Shown here piece by piece: positions 42,412 through 54,649 of a stretch of DNA of 64,000 bases. Under the pieces are notes generated by a model. It was not told where the DNA came from and ran no database searches. It was given only the letters and a program-made list of their open reading frames with translations. How positions within the stretch are numbered: the stretch's first letter is position 1; each line of letters starts with the position of its first letter. The stretch covers positions 2,976,001 to 3,040,000 of the forward strand of contig JACGCM010002435.1 in the NCBI GenBank assembly GCA_014058105.1, written 5' to 3'. A program made the position numbers and the translations under genes. The stretch comes from Kingdonia uniflora. Lineage: Eukaryota > Streptophyta > Magnoliopsida > Ranunculales > Circaeasteraceae.

Positions 42412-45400
42412 ATGGCTACTTCATCATCTTTCTCCAGTTCTTCTTCATCTTCAACCTCTAGCTCTTTATCCCTACAAACTGTCCACATTCACCATTTAGT
42501 CTCGGTTAAATTAGAGCGAGATAACTATCACCTTTGGCGCGCCCAGTTCGTACCTTTACTAAAAGGATACGACCTTGAGGGATTCGTTGATGGGACTGAT
42601 TGTCCCCCTCATGAAACTCCTACCCATGAACCTAATCCGGAGTATCGCACTTGGCACAAACAAGACCAAGTGTTGCTTGGGTGGTTACTCTCATCACTTT
42701 TAAAAACTGTTCTTGGGCAAGTTGTTGGTCTCGACACGTCCCGCTCAGTATGGGTAACATTAGAGAAGCAGTATGCTTCAAAATCAAAAGCTCGCATCAT
42801 GCAAATTTGACGTGAACTACAAACCATCCGGAAAGGCAACAAAACTATGCCTGAATACTTTGATCATGCAAAGACTCTTGCGGATAGTCTCGCGGCTTTA
42901 GGGCACCCTTTACAAGAAGTTGATGTACAACAAATTATCTTAAGCGGACTTCACTCCGCCTATGATGCTATCATCGCCTCCCTTACAGCTACGGTTGACG
43001 ATATTATGATGGATGATTTCCAAGCACACCTGCTAGCCTTTGATATGCGGGTTGAAGCACAACAGGCGATTCTTACTTCACAACCCCTCGCCAACGTTGC
43101 ATCTCGTTATGGCAGAAATAAGAGGCAAGGAACAAACTCATCAAATCAATACCAATACAACAACAGATCCAATCAGAACCGCAATCCAAACCGCAACTAT
43201 AACAGAGGTCCAAATCAGTTCTCTGGTCATAGTCGTTTCTCCTCAAACTCTACTGGTCCTTGTACGATCTGCGACAAAAAGAATCATTCGGTAAATATAT
43301 GTTGGCATCGTCATGAACAATCCAACACTTCTCAATCCACTGCCTATGTTACAGCGCCGGGCAACTACTCAGATAATCAGTGGCATCCCGATAGTGGAGC
43401 TACTAATCATGTAACATCTGATCTTCAAAACCTTCACATGCATACAAAGTATGATGGTCCAGACCAGATTCGAGTAGGTAATGGTAAAACTCTTCCCATC
43501 TCTCATGTCGGTAAGGCTTCATTCACTTGCTCAAATCGAACTTTTTTACTTAATAATATTTATCATGTGCCCAAAATTTCCACAAATATATTATCTGTAA
43601 CTCAATTCTCTAAAGATAATAATGTCTACTTTGAGTTTCACCCTTCTTTCTTTCTTGTGAAGGATCGTCGCACGGCGATGGTGGTTCTTCAAGGGCGGAA
43701 TAGGAATGGCTTGTACTACTTATCAACATTTCATGATCACTCTTCCCCTTCAGCTTTCATAAGTGAGCAATCCTCCATGTAACTTTGACACCGATGTTTG
43801 GGGCATCCCATGATGCGAACTGTAATACGTGTTGTTCAACAATTCTCACTTCTAGTTGCTCAAAATAAAGTTGAACATTGTCATTCTTGTTTTGCTAATA
43901 AAAGGACAAAGTTGCCTTTCTCCAATAGTTTGAGTTTATACTCTGAACCTTTGCATCTCATTGTCTCTGATCTATAGGGGCCTTCTCCAATCACATCTCG
44001 AAATGGTTTTTGTTACTACCTTTTACTCATGGATGTTTTCAGTAGATTTATTTGGATTTTTCCACTTACTCGCAAATCTGATGCACTACATACCTTCATA
44101 TCTTTTAAATCCAAAATCCAAAATTTGCTAAACAAGAAAATCAAAATATTCCAGTCAGACAATGGAGGAGAATATCAAAAATTTACTCCATTTCTTGATA
44201 GTCAGGGAATATATCATCGATTCTCTTGCCCGCACACCGCCGAACAAAATGGCCTAGCGGAATGGCGTCATCATCACATTGTTGAAACTGGACGATCTCT
44301 CATCCACAATTCATCTATGCCATTTGATTTGTGGGTTGAGGCCTTTAACACCTCTTGTTATCTACTGAATAGATTGCCCACACCTGTTCTCCAAAATAAG
44401 TCTCCATTTGAGATCTTATACAATAAAGCACCAAACTATGATTTTCTTCGTGTCTTCGGGTGTTTATGCTATCCTCACTTGCGCGCCTACAACCCACACA
44501 AACTGGCTCCACGCTCGCTTGCATGTGTATTCATCGGTTACAACCCCACCCACAAAGTTTATCTATGCTTGGACGTTTCTAAAAATCGACTTTATATATC
44601 ACGTCATGTTATGTTTGTCGAACATGTTTTTCCTTTTGTGGCTCATGGAACCACCACCTCCGCGCTGAATGGTTCTACAACATCCACCATCAATGTGATA
44701 TCTCCACCACCAACCTCAAGTTTGTCAAATACATCTATATCCCCATCTATTATTACCTCTGTTTCACATGCCTCTTTAAATACCTCTAACATTTCTCCTG
44801 ATGCAAATGATACTTCTCCTATTGCAAATTTAGCCCCCTCTTTTGAGTCTCTTCATGCAAGAACTAATAGTACCATGCATACCAATACTACACCATCAGA
44901 ATCTCAATCCTTACAACTACTAATTCAATCCCTAAGGCAAGTCACAACACAACAAGGTCATCAGATGACAACTCGTTCAAAAGATGGAATCTTTAAGCCC
45001 AAGGTGTTAACTGCGACAAAACATCCTCTGTATGGCGATGATGTTATCGAACCTACGTGTCACTCTCAAGCTTATCAAAGTTTTTAATGGCGCCAAGCAA
45101 TGAATGCCAAACTTTATGCCCTTTTAAAGAATGGAACATGGTCTCTGGTTCTACCCAATACCAACCAAAATGTTGTCGGATGTAAATAGGTATTTTGCTT
45201 GAAACGGAAAGCCGATGGTTCCATCGAGAGATATAAGGCGCGCCTTGTTGCAAAGGGATTTAACCAACAAGAAGGAGTTGATTATGGTGAAACATTCAGT
45301 CCCATAGTTAAGCCTTGCACTATACGCACTATTCTCACCATTTCATTAGCCCGTGGATGGCCGCTGCACCAACTCGATGTACAAAATGCCTTTCTCCATG

Positions 45401-46527
45401 GATTACTCGAGGAGGAAGTATATATGAAGCAACCCCTTGGCTACATTGACAAGCAAAACCCAAATTATGTTTGTCGTTTACACAAGTCTCTCTACGGTTT
45501 GAAGTAAGCCCCACGTGCGTGGTATCAACGACTACGTACTTTCCTCTTACAAATCGGATTCACAAGTTCTAAAGTCGACTCCTCTCTCTTTATTATGATC
45601 CGACCGACGCACACCCTATTTTTATTAGTCTATGTTGACGACATAATCATCACGGGTTTGAGCCAAACTTGCATTAAATCTTTAATTGCAAAGTTAAACT
45701 CCGCATTTGCGATCAAAGATATGGGGCCACTGCACTACTTTCTGGGCATCGAAACACATCGTTATACTACTGGTATATTTTCATCTCAAAAGAAGTATAT
45801 TAGAGACCTGCTCCGTAGAACTCAAATGGACGGTGCAAGACCTATCAATATTCCCCTCATATCAAGTACTCGATTATCACAACGCGATGGTACTCGGTTT
45901 TGTGATCCTACTCTTTATAGGAGTGTTGTTGGTGCTCTCGAATATCTAACATTTACTCGACCTGATGTCTCTTATGTAGTTAACAAAGTGTGTCAGTTCA
46001 TGCATGATCCCATGGATGAGCATTGGGTTGTCGTCAAGCGCATACTTCGATATTTAAAAGACACTGTTGATTATGGTCTATCATTAAAAGCTCTGTTATC
46101 TCTCACTCTCAATGCTTTTTTTTATGCTGATTGGGCCGGGTGCCCTGATGATCGTCGATCAACAAGCGGATATTGCATATTTTTCGGGGGATATCTCCTC
46201 TCTTGGAGTGCAAGAAAATAGAAAACCGTCTCGAGGTCCAGCACTGAAGCGGAGTATCGCAGATTAGCTATTGTAACAGCTGAATTAATTTGGATTCAAT
46301 CATTACTTCATGAACTTGGTTTTCATCCTCAAACATCTCCAAAGCTATGGAGTGACAACTTGGGTGCCACATATCTTATGGTTAATCAAATATTCCATTT
46401 ATGGATGAAGCACATTGAAATAGATTATCATTTCATCCGTGAACGGGTTGCCCGTCGTCTACTTGATGTTCGTTTCATCTCTACTAAAGATCAATTGGCG
46501 GATATTTTTACAAAGGGACTAAGTTGA
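42412..46527 (+). pseudogene. copia gag-pol polyprotein, several stops
   Basis: Gag covers 42412-43300 (VHIHHLVSVKLERDNYHLWR, then zinc knuckle CTICDKKNHSVNICWH). Protease is WHPDSGATNHV near 43384, with an intact D-S-G. The integrase HHCC region begins near 43795 and its core near 43980-44290 (SDNGGEYQKF, PHTAEQNGLAEWRHHHIVE). Reverse transcriptase spans 45199-45760 ([18 protein letters not shown], then the LLVYVDDIIITG catalytic block near 45625). RNase H is near 46120-46250 ([27 protein letters not shown]). Breaks: TGA at 42808, TAA at 43780, TAG near 43975, TAA near 45085, TAG near 45187, TAA at 45508, TAG at 46219. Almost all lie in one frame, so the decay is mostly point mutation. Confidence 0.9.
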
Positions 46528-46594
46528 ACATGCCATTGCCAACTTCGAGACAAGCTAACCGTCACTTCCTTGCCGTTTAGCTTGAGGTGGCGTA

Positions 46595-46790
46595 TGAAAG
46601 ATATGCCAAAGAATCAATCAAATAAGAGTTGTTAAGCATAATAACTTTTTCTTATTCAATCTCCTAAACTAGATGAATCCCATAACAATCTCCATGATAT
46701 TTATTGTGTAATCTATACTAAGTTAATCTATAAATAAATCATCTCTCAGCACATTAAAAGTATATGGAGAAGTTTATCAATTTTATTACA
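46595..46790 (+). repeat. 3' LTR of the copia element
   Basis: Second LTR copy, directly after the purine-rich AGCTTGAGGTGG (46580-46591). Confidence 0.9.
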
Positions 46791-47939
46791 AGATTCAGTT
46801 ATAATTGTAGAATTTTGATTTGGTGTATGTGGCACATGCATTCATGAGTGTTATACATTAACTAAAATGCTTACAGTATGATTTATTGTCACGGCCACCA
46901 CGATAGGTTCAATAGTCTTGGTTAGGAGCATATATGCAACTTTTTGCTTAATATAGATTTTACCAAAATGCTTACAGTTTTATGCACTACCGTGCCAGCA
47001 TCCATAGCCACACCAGGTTTATTACTCTTTGTTAGGGGTGCTAGGCCTAGCCATGGCAAGCTCCAATTCTACACACACTAAGCCATATAAGTATGGATTA
47101 ATTTCAGCTTCAGTATTATTTAGACATCTGAAATAAACCTTAATTTAAATTCAATGGTGACTAAATTTCAAATTCAATGGTGATTGAAGTGATGAAATCT
47201 TCACATGTGGCTTTAAGGCTCCTTTGTAGATCCTTCAGTAACAAGATAAGACATGAAACACATCTTAAACATGAATTTGCTTGCCTAACACAAGTTTATT
47301 TATTTTTTGCATAGTTTCTATGGCCAGTAGGTCTATATGTATCACGAAACGATTCCAAATTACTACCTGCAAATCCTAAGTATTCGCTTTGGAGTTAGAG
47401 ACGAGGGAAAACTAGACACCATATCACTGCAAACTCCTGCCTAAACCATATAACCAAAAGAAAAAAAATGCTTATAACAAATAAAATCAAAAGGAAAATC
47501 ATACACAACCAAGGAGAACACTTTAAAAAATAAAGGGGAGAATAAGGAAGGGAAATATACTCTTGCAGCCAACCATATAATTTAGGAGTATGCCATAGTA
47601 AAATGTGCTTTGCAGATCAAATCAAATTGAGCAATGGCATTTCATTTTCTCAAATATCACAAATAGCATTTAGTTTTTTACCAAGATCAAAACCTCAACT
47701 TTGTCTCAGATACAAGATATAAATCAAATTAAAAAAAATTCACCAATTAAAGAAAAAATTGTGGAATTACAAGTAAACATTAGCTCCTAAAGGCCAAAAT
47801 CAAACAATTGGGTCTATTAATCTAGTAAATTTGATGATTTTTCATTGTATAAAACACAATAATTGAGTTCGAAAAGGAGTATAATCAATCAAACAATGTA
47901 GGAAGTAACTGAAATGCAAAAGTAAATGAGAAACTGGAA
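46791..47939. other. noncoding DNA, probably kinesin pseudogene intron
   Basis: AT-rich, with no exon recognised on the minus strand and no element ends. If 47940-48040 is the kinesin first exon, this is intronic or has lost stalk exons. Confidence 0.35.
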
Positions 47940-48045
47940 GAGAGAATGACGCACCCCAAATTCGCTTGTGTTTAATCGAGAGGAATCACTTCGTTTATGT
48001 GAACCTGCAACCATACTCGATTTTGCTTCCATGGCTTCCAACATG

Positions 48046-48077
<32 letters not shown>

Positions 48078-48186
48078 CTTCAATGTCTTAACATACTCAA
48101 TTTTGCTTGTGTCTAATCACGATGAATTACTTCGTTTATGTGAACCAGCAACCATACTCGATTTTGCTTTCATGGCTTCCAACCCC
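47940..48186 (-). pseudogene. possible kinesin first exon, with tandem duplication and (GA)n tract
   Basis: On the minus strand, MEAKSSMVAGSHKRSDSSRL and about eight more residues run to a donor (GAATTTGGG-GTGCGT near 47955). The same sequence occurs again, diverged and interrupted by a TGA, at about 48180-48100. A (GA)n tract at 48053-48076 lies between the copies. The link to the kinesin gene is inferred from strand and position only. Confidence 0.4.
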
Positions 48187-48189
48187 TTA

Positions 48190-50164
48190 GAGCATCTACA
48201 GTAGTAGGGTGGGTGGATTTGCCCAAAATCAGGGTGAATTCAATCCACCCCACATGAGTTGAACAAGAAATCAAGGTGAATATCACTCCTCGCAATTCTG
48301 AACTGCGGTGCACAATCAACATACAGGATCAACCCACCTGTCCCCATCTCAAACGTTTAAAGCTGCAGCGCAGCTTTAAACTGCGCGTAAGAATGACCAA
48401 TTAGGAATTGCCACATTTTATTTTGTTAATTAGCCGCGCAGCTCAGAACCGCGCGGCAACTCCCTGCAAGTTTAGGCATAATTTTGGTTTATTCGTTTCA
48501 AGTGTTATTTCAAAGAATAACATACCCAAGGCATACCCAAACCTTACACCACAAGTTTCCCAACCCAACCCATTTCCTCCGTCATCGATGTCGTTAATCG
48601 CTTAAAAATATTGGGAGAGTCTAGTTCGCGACCGAGGTATAATTTTTCCAAAACTTCACGTAACGCAAATTCCGAAGTAAAATGAAGGAGGGAAGAATTG
48701 GTAACACATATGTGGCCGTTACAATTGACGCCAGGCAGCGATCCCTCCCAAACGCTCGAGGATTTGAACCAAGTAGATATCCTCCCGGACGGCTGGGTTC
48801 ATATTTGTGTTGGATCGGAGGAAATGCCGGTAAGTTTTGCATAAATTTTAACTATTATTAACGTATATTGCCATGTGTTCAATGAAATGCCCGAATGAAA
48901 GTCTAACGTGTTAATGTGTTTTTTTTGTTAGAACCGAGATGAAATACAGTATAGGGGATCATTGGATAAGGTACTGAAGTGGTACCAATGGATTGCGCGG
49001 TACCCGACGTTGAGGAAGTTGGTCGACGATTTGGGTTTTGAGGAGTTTTGCTCGATTAAGGTGGAAAACTCTGATAACCATCTCATAAATGTTTTCGTGG
49101 AACGGTGGTGGCCTTCCACCCTTACCTTTCACTTCTTTTGTGGGGAACTGGGTTTCACACCGTTAGACTTTGTCATGCTAACGGGCTTAAAGTTTGGGCT
49201 AGGTCGTGAACTCCCGTACGATGAGAGGTACTCCAAGTTAGATAAAGCAGAAAAGATGTTCCCGGGGATCACAAGTACTGATATCAGGTACAATAACATC
49301 ACTCTCGACTATTTAAAATGTAGAACGAGCCTTTGAATCCACGTCTCAACAATTATAACCCACAAATGGATATCGTGTATGCGAGGGCATTTATTGCCTA
49401 AATGATGGGTAATCTCTTCTTCTCAAATGATAGTACATCTCTTCAGGTGGGTTATCTTGCAGACTTGACAGACTACGATATTATTGGTGCGTCGAGTTTT
49501 GACTGGGGTACGTCGATTATGGTAGCTTTGTATCGGGGACTAGATGAAGTCTCAATTCTGAAGGACGGGAAGGTAAAGAAATCAATCATCGGATTTTATG
49601 CGATGTTGGAGTTCTGGTTCTTCGAGTACTGTCGGGTTAGAATGTATCTAGTGAAGGTACCAAACTTTAACCATATTTATCCCCGTATGGGTGCATTGAG
49701 AGATGAAAGGGCTAGTACAAGGTCTAAAATTCATCATTATTTTGCTTTGATCAGAGAAATGATAGAATGAAAGAACATAACCAACATAGATTGGCAACTC
49801 TGGCATAGGTCTAGGCAAATAATCCGTCCAAATGTAAGAGTTGCTTCAGCGCTGAGCTTCCAGAGAGTTCCTTTGGTGTCAGTCCCATACGGGTATAGTA
49901 CGCTTTGGTATTTAGGAGACCGGCATATGTGTCAGATGATCGGGCATGATAGTGTGCCCTATGACCCCCCTCAAGAGATTATGGAATTCCCAAGGTACGA
50001 TCGAGAGTTATATCAGGGTCTAAAAGTTATGGACTTCTACGATGGTTGCAATTATCTTATTTCAGACGTAGATTACATAACATATTGGTGTGCAGCTCAT
50101 CCAAATCCCAAGATCGGTTACAATTTAGTAAAGAGGGCCATAAATATTTGGATGGTCGGGCGTG
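48190..50164. mobile_element. PIF/Harbinger element 3, truncated after its PMD gene
   Basis: It starts GAGCATCTACAGTAGTAGGG after TTA (48187-48189) and shares subterminal DNA with element 2 (GGTGAATTCAATCCACC; palindromes at 48291-48310, 48368-48387 and 48433-48457). The PMD gene follows in the same position and orientation as in element 2. Homology stops at about 50164, where gypsy protease sequence begins. The Myb-like gene, transposase and 3' TIR are not found in the window. Confidence 0.82.
48587..50164 (+). pseudogene. plant mobile domain gene of PIF/Harbinger element 3
   Basis: Exon 1 (up to the GTAAGT donor at about 48830) is heavily decayed. Exon 2 starts cleanly at 48932 after TTTTTTGTTAG and reads NRDEIQYRGSLDKVLKWYQW, FVERWWPSTLTFHFFCGEL, TPLDFVMLTGL, GTSIMVALYRGLDEVS, LGDRHMCQM and VPYDPP. 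A frameshift occurs near 49320 and stops near 49400 and 49768. It keeps the splice acceptor and the CAA codon (around 49814) that are mutated in element 2, so the two copies decayed independently from a common intact ancestor. Confidence 0.85.
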
Positions 50165-53100
50165 ATCACACCACATATTTGTGCCGTTTATCCAACCCAG
50201 CGATATTGATATCTATGGATTCAATGGATCTAAAGAGGAACGGGCCGCCAAGATTATACTTCCTTTCACAGCAGGACCAGTAATATTGGACGTTGTATTT
50301 TATGTTCTCAATGCCAAGTCCCATTATTTAGGGATAATGTGACATTGCTGGTTACATAATATACGCGTTATTCCATCAACTTTTCATTTGGCGTTACGTT
50401 TTGAATGGAACGGTGGCGTCTATGAAATCAAAGGAACTCAGAAATTCTCTCGAGCGTGTAAAAATTATGTTACCATTGTACCAGAACCAATAAAACCACA
50501 GCTCGCATAGCAATTACAGAATATGACAGGGGACATTACAGAAAACTATATAGTACACTCTACAAAACACCATTTTCCCAACGTAGAACTTACCGAGTAC
50601 ATCGAAATAAGTAACGACAAGTGGGGAACCTTCATTGGCACTCTTCTGCCCATAGCAGATTGTTATGCGCTCATCCAATTCCTTAAAGACAACTGTGATG
50701 TCTTCGCTTGGACATTCCACGAAATGTGAAAAATAAAGCCTACCATAAGCTCAACAGTGATGGCATCAATCCAAATCTGGCCTGCCATAAGCTCAATTTG
50801 AAAGATAAAGCTGAAACAGTCAAGTAAAAATAGAGAACCTTAGCACCGAGACTCCGAGATGAAGTCAATAAAGAGATTGACAAACTTATCGAAGTAGGTT
50901 TTATCAGAAAGGCCAACTACCCAGAATAGATCTCGAACATTGTAGCAGTCCCAAAGAAGAACGACAAGATCAGAGTGTGCGTGGATTTCACGGACCTCAG
51001 CAAACACACTCCGAAGGACAGTTTCCCACTTCTTATCATTAACCATCTGCTTGATTCTACTGCAGGACACAAACTCCTGTCCATGATGGATGCCGCATCA
51101 GGCTACAATCAAATTCCTATGCTACTTGAAGATTAAAAGAAGATAGCTTTCATCACAAAACACGGCCTATACTGTTATAGGGTCATGCCATTCAGTCGCA
51201 AGAACGCTTGAGCCACTTACTAGCGCTTGATGTCACAGATGTTCAAGGAACACCTTGAAAAGATAATGGAGGTCTATATTGATGATATGTTGTATAAGAG
51301 TATTAAGAAAGAGGACCATATCGCAGATTTATGCACAACTTTCAAAAAAATTTGTTTCTACAAGGTGAGACTTAACCCCGAAAAATGTCAGTTCGGAGCC
51401 CAGTCAGGGAAATTTTTGGGCCACTTAATCAGCAAGTACGGTATTAAAATAGATTCAGATCGTATTCGCGCATTATTGTCTATACCATCGCCAAAAATAA
51501 AAAAAGACGTCCAAAAGTTAGGAGGCAAGATTGCCACAATAAACCATTTTGTTTCAAAGTCTTCGGATTGCTGTCGATGGTTATTTAACTTATTGCATGA
51601 AGGGATGGTAGAATAGAAACTTAAGAAAGATCCAAAGATCAAGTGGACAGCAGAGTGCGAAGCAGCGTTTTGAGAACTCAAACTTTACTTGGGCTCATCT
51701 CCAGTAATGAGTACACTTAGCGAACAGGAAGAACTCACCATTTATCTTGCAGTTACTAAAGAATCCTTAAGCTTTGTCCTTATTCGTCTTGACGGAATAA
51801 TAGAGAAATCTGTCTACTTCTTCAGCAAAACTGTTCCCCCAGAAGAATCCCGATATACCAAGATCGAGAAACTACTCTTAGTTCTCGTCTGCACATCACA
51901 AAAGTTGAGACAATACTTTGAAGCCCACTCAATTTGAGTGATGACCAATTATCCTTTGCAGAAAATCTTATCCAAACGAGAAAAATCCAAACGGGTACAA
52001 CAATGGTCAGTCACTCTTGGCAATCATGACATCCATTTTGAACTGAGATATTCCGAAAAGGGTCAGGCAATAGCAGATTTTTGCACGGATTTCCTCGTAG
52101 AAGATCCTAATTGGGAAGAAGACAGTACAGATATTCATGAAGAACAGTTCAAAGAAAAGTCAGACTGGATAACTCAAAGGGATGGCGTCTTTTAACTGAT
52201 GGGTCCTCTGGACCTACAGGATCAGGCATCGGAATTGTGCTGATCACACCTTCCAATGATAGAATTAAAAAGGCAATCAGACTCAATTTTGAAGCTACCA
52301 TCAATGAAGCCGAGAATGAGGCAATGATTCACGTTCTAGATATGGCCCTGGAAATTAGAGTCGCCGAGTTGTCTGCATATACAGACTTTACTCATTGTCA
52401 ACCATTACACAGAACGATTCTAGAAGAATGGAAGAAAGATCGATTATACAGCAGCCGTAGCCAACAGAATGAGCAGGTTCAAAATAATTTATATTGAACA
52501 TTTAACACGCGGAGGAAATAGACATTCTAATTTTCTAGCATATCTAGTAGGAGTCCTTGGTATAGAAGCTCGATATCTCAAGATCGAAGTATTATCAACC
52601 CCTAACATTAACATCATAAGCTCAAATTCTATTAATATTGGGGGCATTAAAGAGAATGAGGACCATTGGAGATGACCTTATCTCAAGTATATTGGGACTA
52701 GAAACACGTTTGATGGCAAACTCCCTACAGATCCCATAGAGAAGAGACACGTATTTAATAATGCTAAGAGCTACACCGTGGACAAAAGTCTCGAATGTTT
52801 GTCGAACAAAAAAGCCCAAAAGTTCTTACACGAACTACATGAAGGAACTTGTGGTTCCCACGCTGCAGGAAGATCCCTGGCCAATCGAGCTCTTAACTAA
52901 GGTGACTTTTAGCCTAAAATGAAAGTTCAAGTCATCAAACTCACAAATAAGTGTGATGCCTGCCAACGTCATGGTCCCCAAATTTAAGCTCCAGCCTTGG
53001 AACTCCATTCCAGCAACGTCGTATGGCCATTTAAAAAATGGGCCCTCGACCTTGTAGGAGAATTTCCCACTGCACCAGAAAAACGGAAATATCTGTTAGT

Positions 53101-53871
53101 AGCGACGGATTACTCCACTAAGTAGGTAAAAGCAGTTCCTCTGTGTCACACACGGGAGGATTAAATTATCAAGTTTATATGGGAAAACATCATCATCCAT
53201 TTCGGCTCCCCCCATCTCATCAAAATCGATAATGGACCTCAGTTCGTCAGATTCAGAGTAGTCAAATTCCTCAATTAGCACAACATCATACACTCTCCTT
53301 CCAATCTATATTACCCATAAGGAAATGGTCAGGCCAAAATAACTAACCGTACTATCGTGGATGGAATCAAAAAGCGCTTAACAGAGAAAAAGGGAAATTG
53401 GGTTCAAAAACTATTACATGTGTTATGGGCATATCGAATAACACTTCGCGCATCGATTGGATGTACTCCATTCTTCCTGGCTTATGGTACAAAAGCCATC
53501 ATTCCCACTCAGTATCATCACCCAATTTGCGACCATACCATGACAAGCGATGAAAATAAATTCTAATTGGCATACAATCTGAATTGGATCGAGCTAAGAG
53601 ACTCGGGACCGAGCAATCATGAATCTGGGAAGGTACTACCAGGCTTTAACCCGATCTTATAATAAGCGCATTCATCATTGAAAATTTGAAATCAAGGATC
53701 TCGTCCTACGAGAAATTCCCAAACACAGAAAAGAAGTCAGTGCTGGAAAATTATTCAAAAATTGGGAAGGTACTTTTGTTGTTATTGGAAAAAGTGGCCT
53801 CGCAGCTGAACACGGAGAGAGAATACCTAATCCGTGGAACACACAGAGATTGAAATTGTATCGCCGATAAT
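50165..53871 (+). pseudogene. Tat-like gypsy pol remnant (protease end, RT, RNase H, aRNase H, integrase)
   Basis: It begins with the protease C-terminal half (about 50210-50480). Reverse transcriptase is at about 50850-51470 (NIVAVPKKNDKIRVCVDFTD, MMDAASGYNQI, VYIDDMLYKS with the catalytic YIDD). Classical RNase H is at about 51680-52100. A second, archaeal-type RNase H begins near 52195 (LLTDGSSGPTGSGIGIVLIT, EAENEAMIHVLDMALE). Integrase occupies about 52800-53870 (WALDLVGEFPTA, IDNGPQFV, GNGQAKITNRTI, WAYRITLRASIGCTPFFLAY). Many stops and frameshifts occur throughout, and some expected catalytic residues are changed; for example the DSQL-type motif of the second RNase H is lost. Non-functional. 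Confidence 0.85.
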
Positions 53872-54109
53872 GATCTATCACAATTTACTTTTCTACTACT
53901 AAATCCATCATCTTGTATGACGATCTTACATTAATGAAAAGTCTACGTTCGATCTCCTTACATATGAGTACTTTCTACTATTTCATATAGTACTCTATCT
54001 AACACATTCATCGTACGTCAATCTCACACCAACGAAATACTTGTGTTCGATTGCCCTATACTATAGTACTTTTCTAATATATTCAACAAGTACTTCTAAT
54101 ATACAGATT

Positions 54110-54445
54110 ACAGTTTGGTTGTTGCTTTAGCCAAACTGATTATCTATACATTACAGTTTTGTTTGTTGCTTTGGCCAAACTGAACATCTATACATTATAG
54201 TTCATTTGTTGCTTACGCGAAACTAAATATCTATACATTATGGTTCGTTTGTTACTTTGGCCAAACTGAATATCTATACATTGCAGTTCATTTGTTGCTT
54301 TGGTCAAACTGATCATCTATACATTACAGTTCGTTTGTTGCTTTGGCCAAACTGAATATTTATACATTATAGTTCGTTTGTTGCTTTGGCCAAACCGAAC
54401 ATCTATACATTACAGTTCGTTTGCTGTTTTGGCCAAACTGATAAT
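54110..54445 (+). repeat. 44-base tandem repeat, about eight units
   Basis: Units read CAGTTCGTTTGTTGCTTTGG and CCAAACTGAATATCTATACATTA with minor variation. They lie between integrase and the antisense gene. Confidence 0.9.
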
Positions 54446-54649
54446 TAGCAGATCGTTTGCCACATTGATAGAATTGACCACACAATTCAAACTTACATTA
54501 CCATGGGCACCTCACAAGGTTAGTATAGATAATTTTTTTTGTCCTTAACTATTTCTTCGTACACTCTATCTAGTATCTTTGTTTAGTATACATAACACCT
54601 AGTCACATTCATGCCTTATTCCACACTAGAGCTCTTACCCGAGTCGTCA

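Larger units (their letters stand above)
42139..46790 (+). mobile_element. nearly full-length Ty1/copia element
   Basis: Short LTRs (193 and 196 bases) start TGAAGGATATGCC and TGAAAGATATGCC. A TGGTATCAG primer-binding site follows the first. The flanks AGATA (42134-42138) and AGATT (46791-46795) are a probable target duplication with one change. The interior encodes gag, protease, integrase, reverse transcriptase and RNase H in copia order, with few breaks. It sits in the kinesin pseudogene region, probably in a former intron. Confidence 0.92.

Noticed and set aside
50165..53871. Integrated plant pararetrovirus
   Set aside because: Gene order and the presence of integrase and a second RNase H fit a gypsy retrotransposon; no movement or coat protein features were seen.
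54110..54445. CRISPR-like direct repeats
   Set aside because: Head-to-tail 44-base units without spacers inside a retrotransposon.
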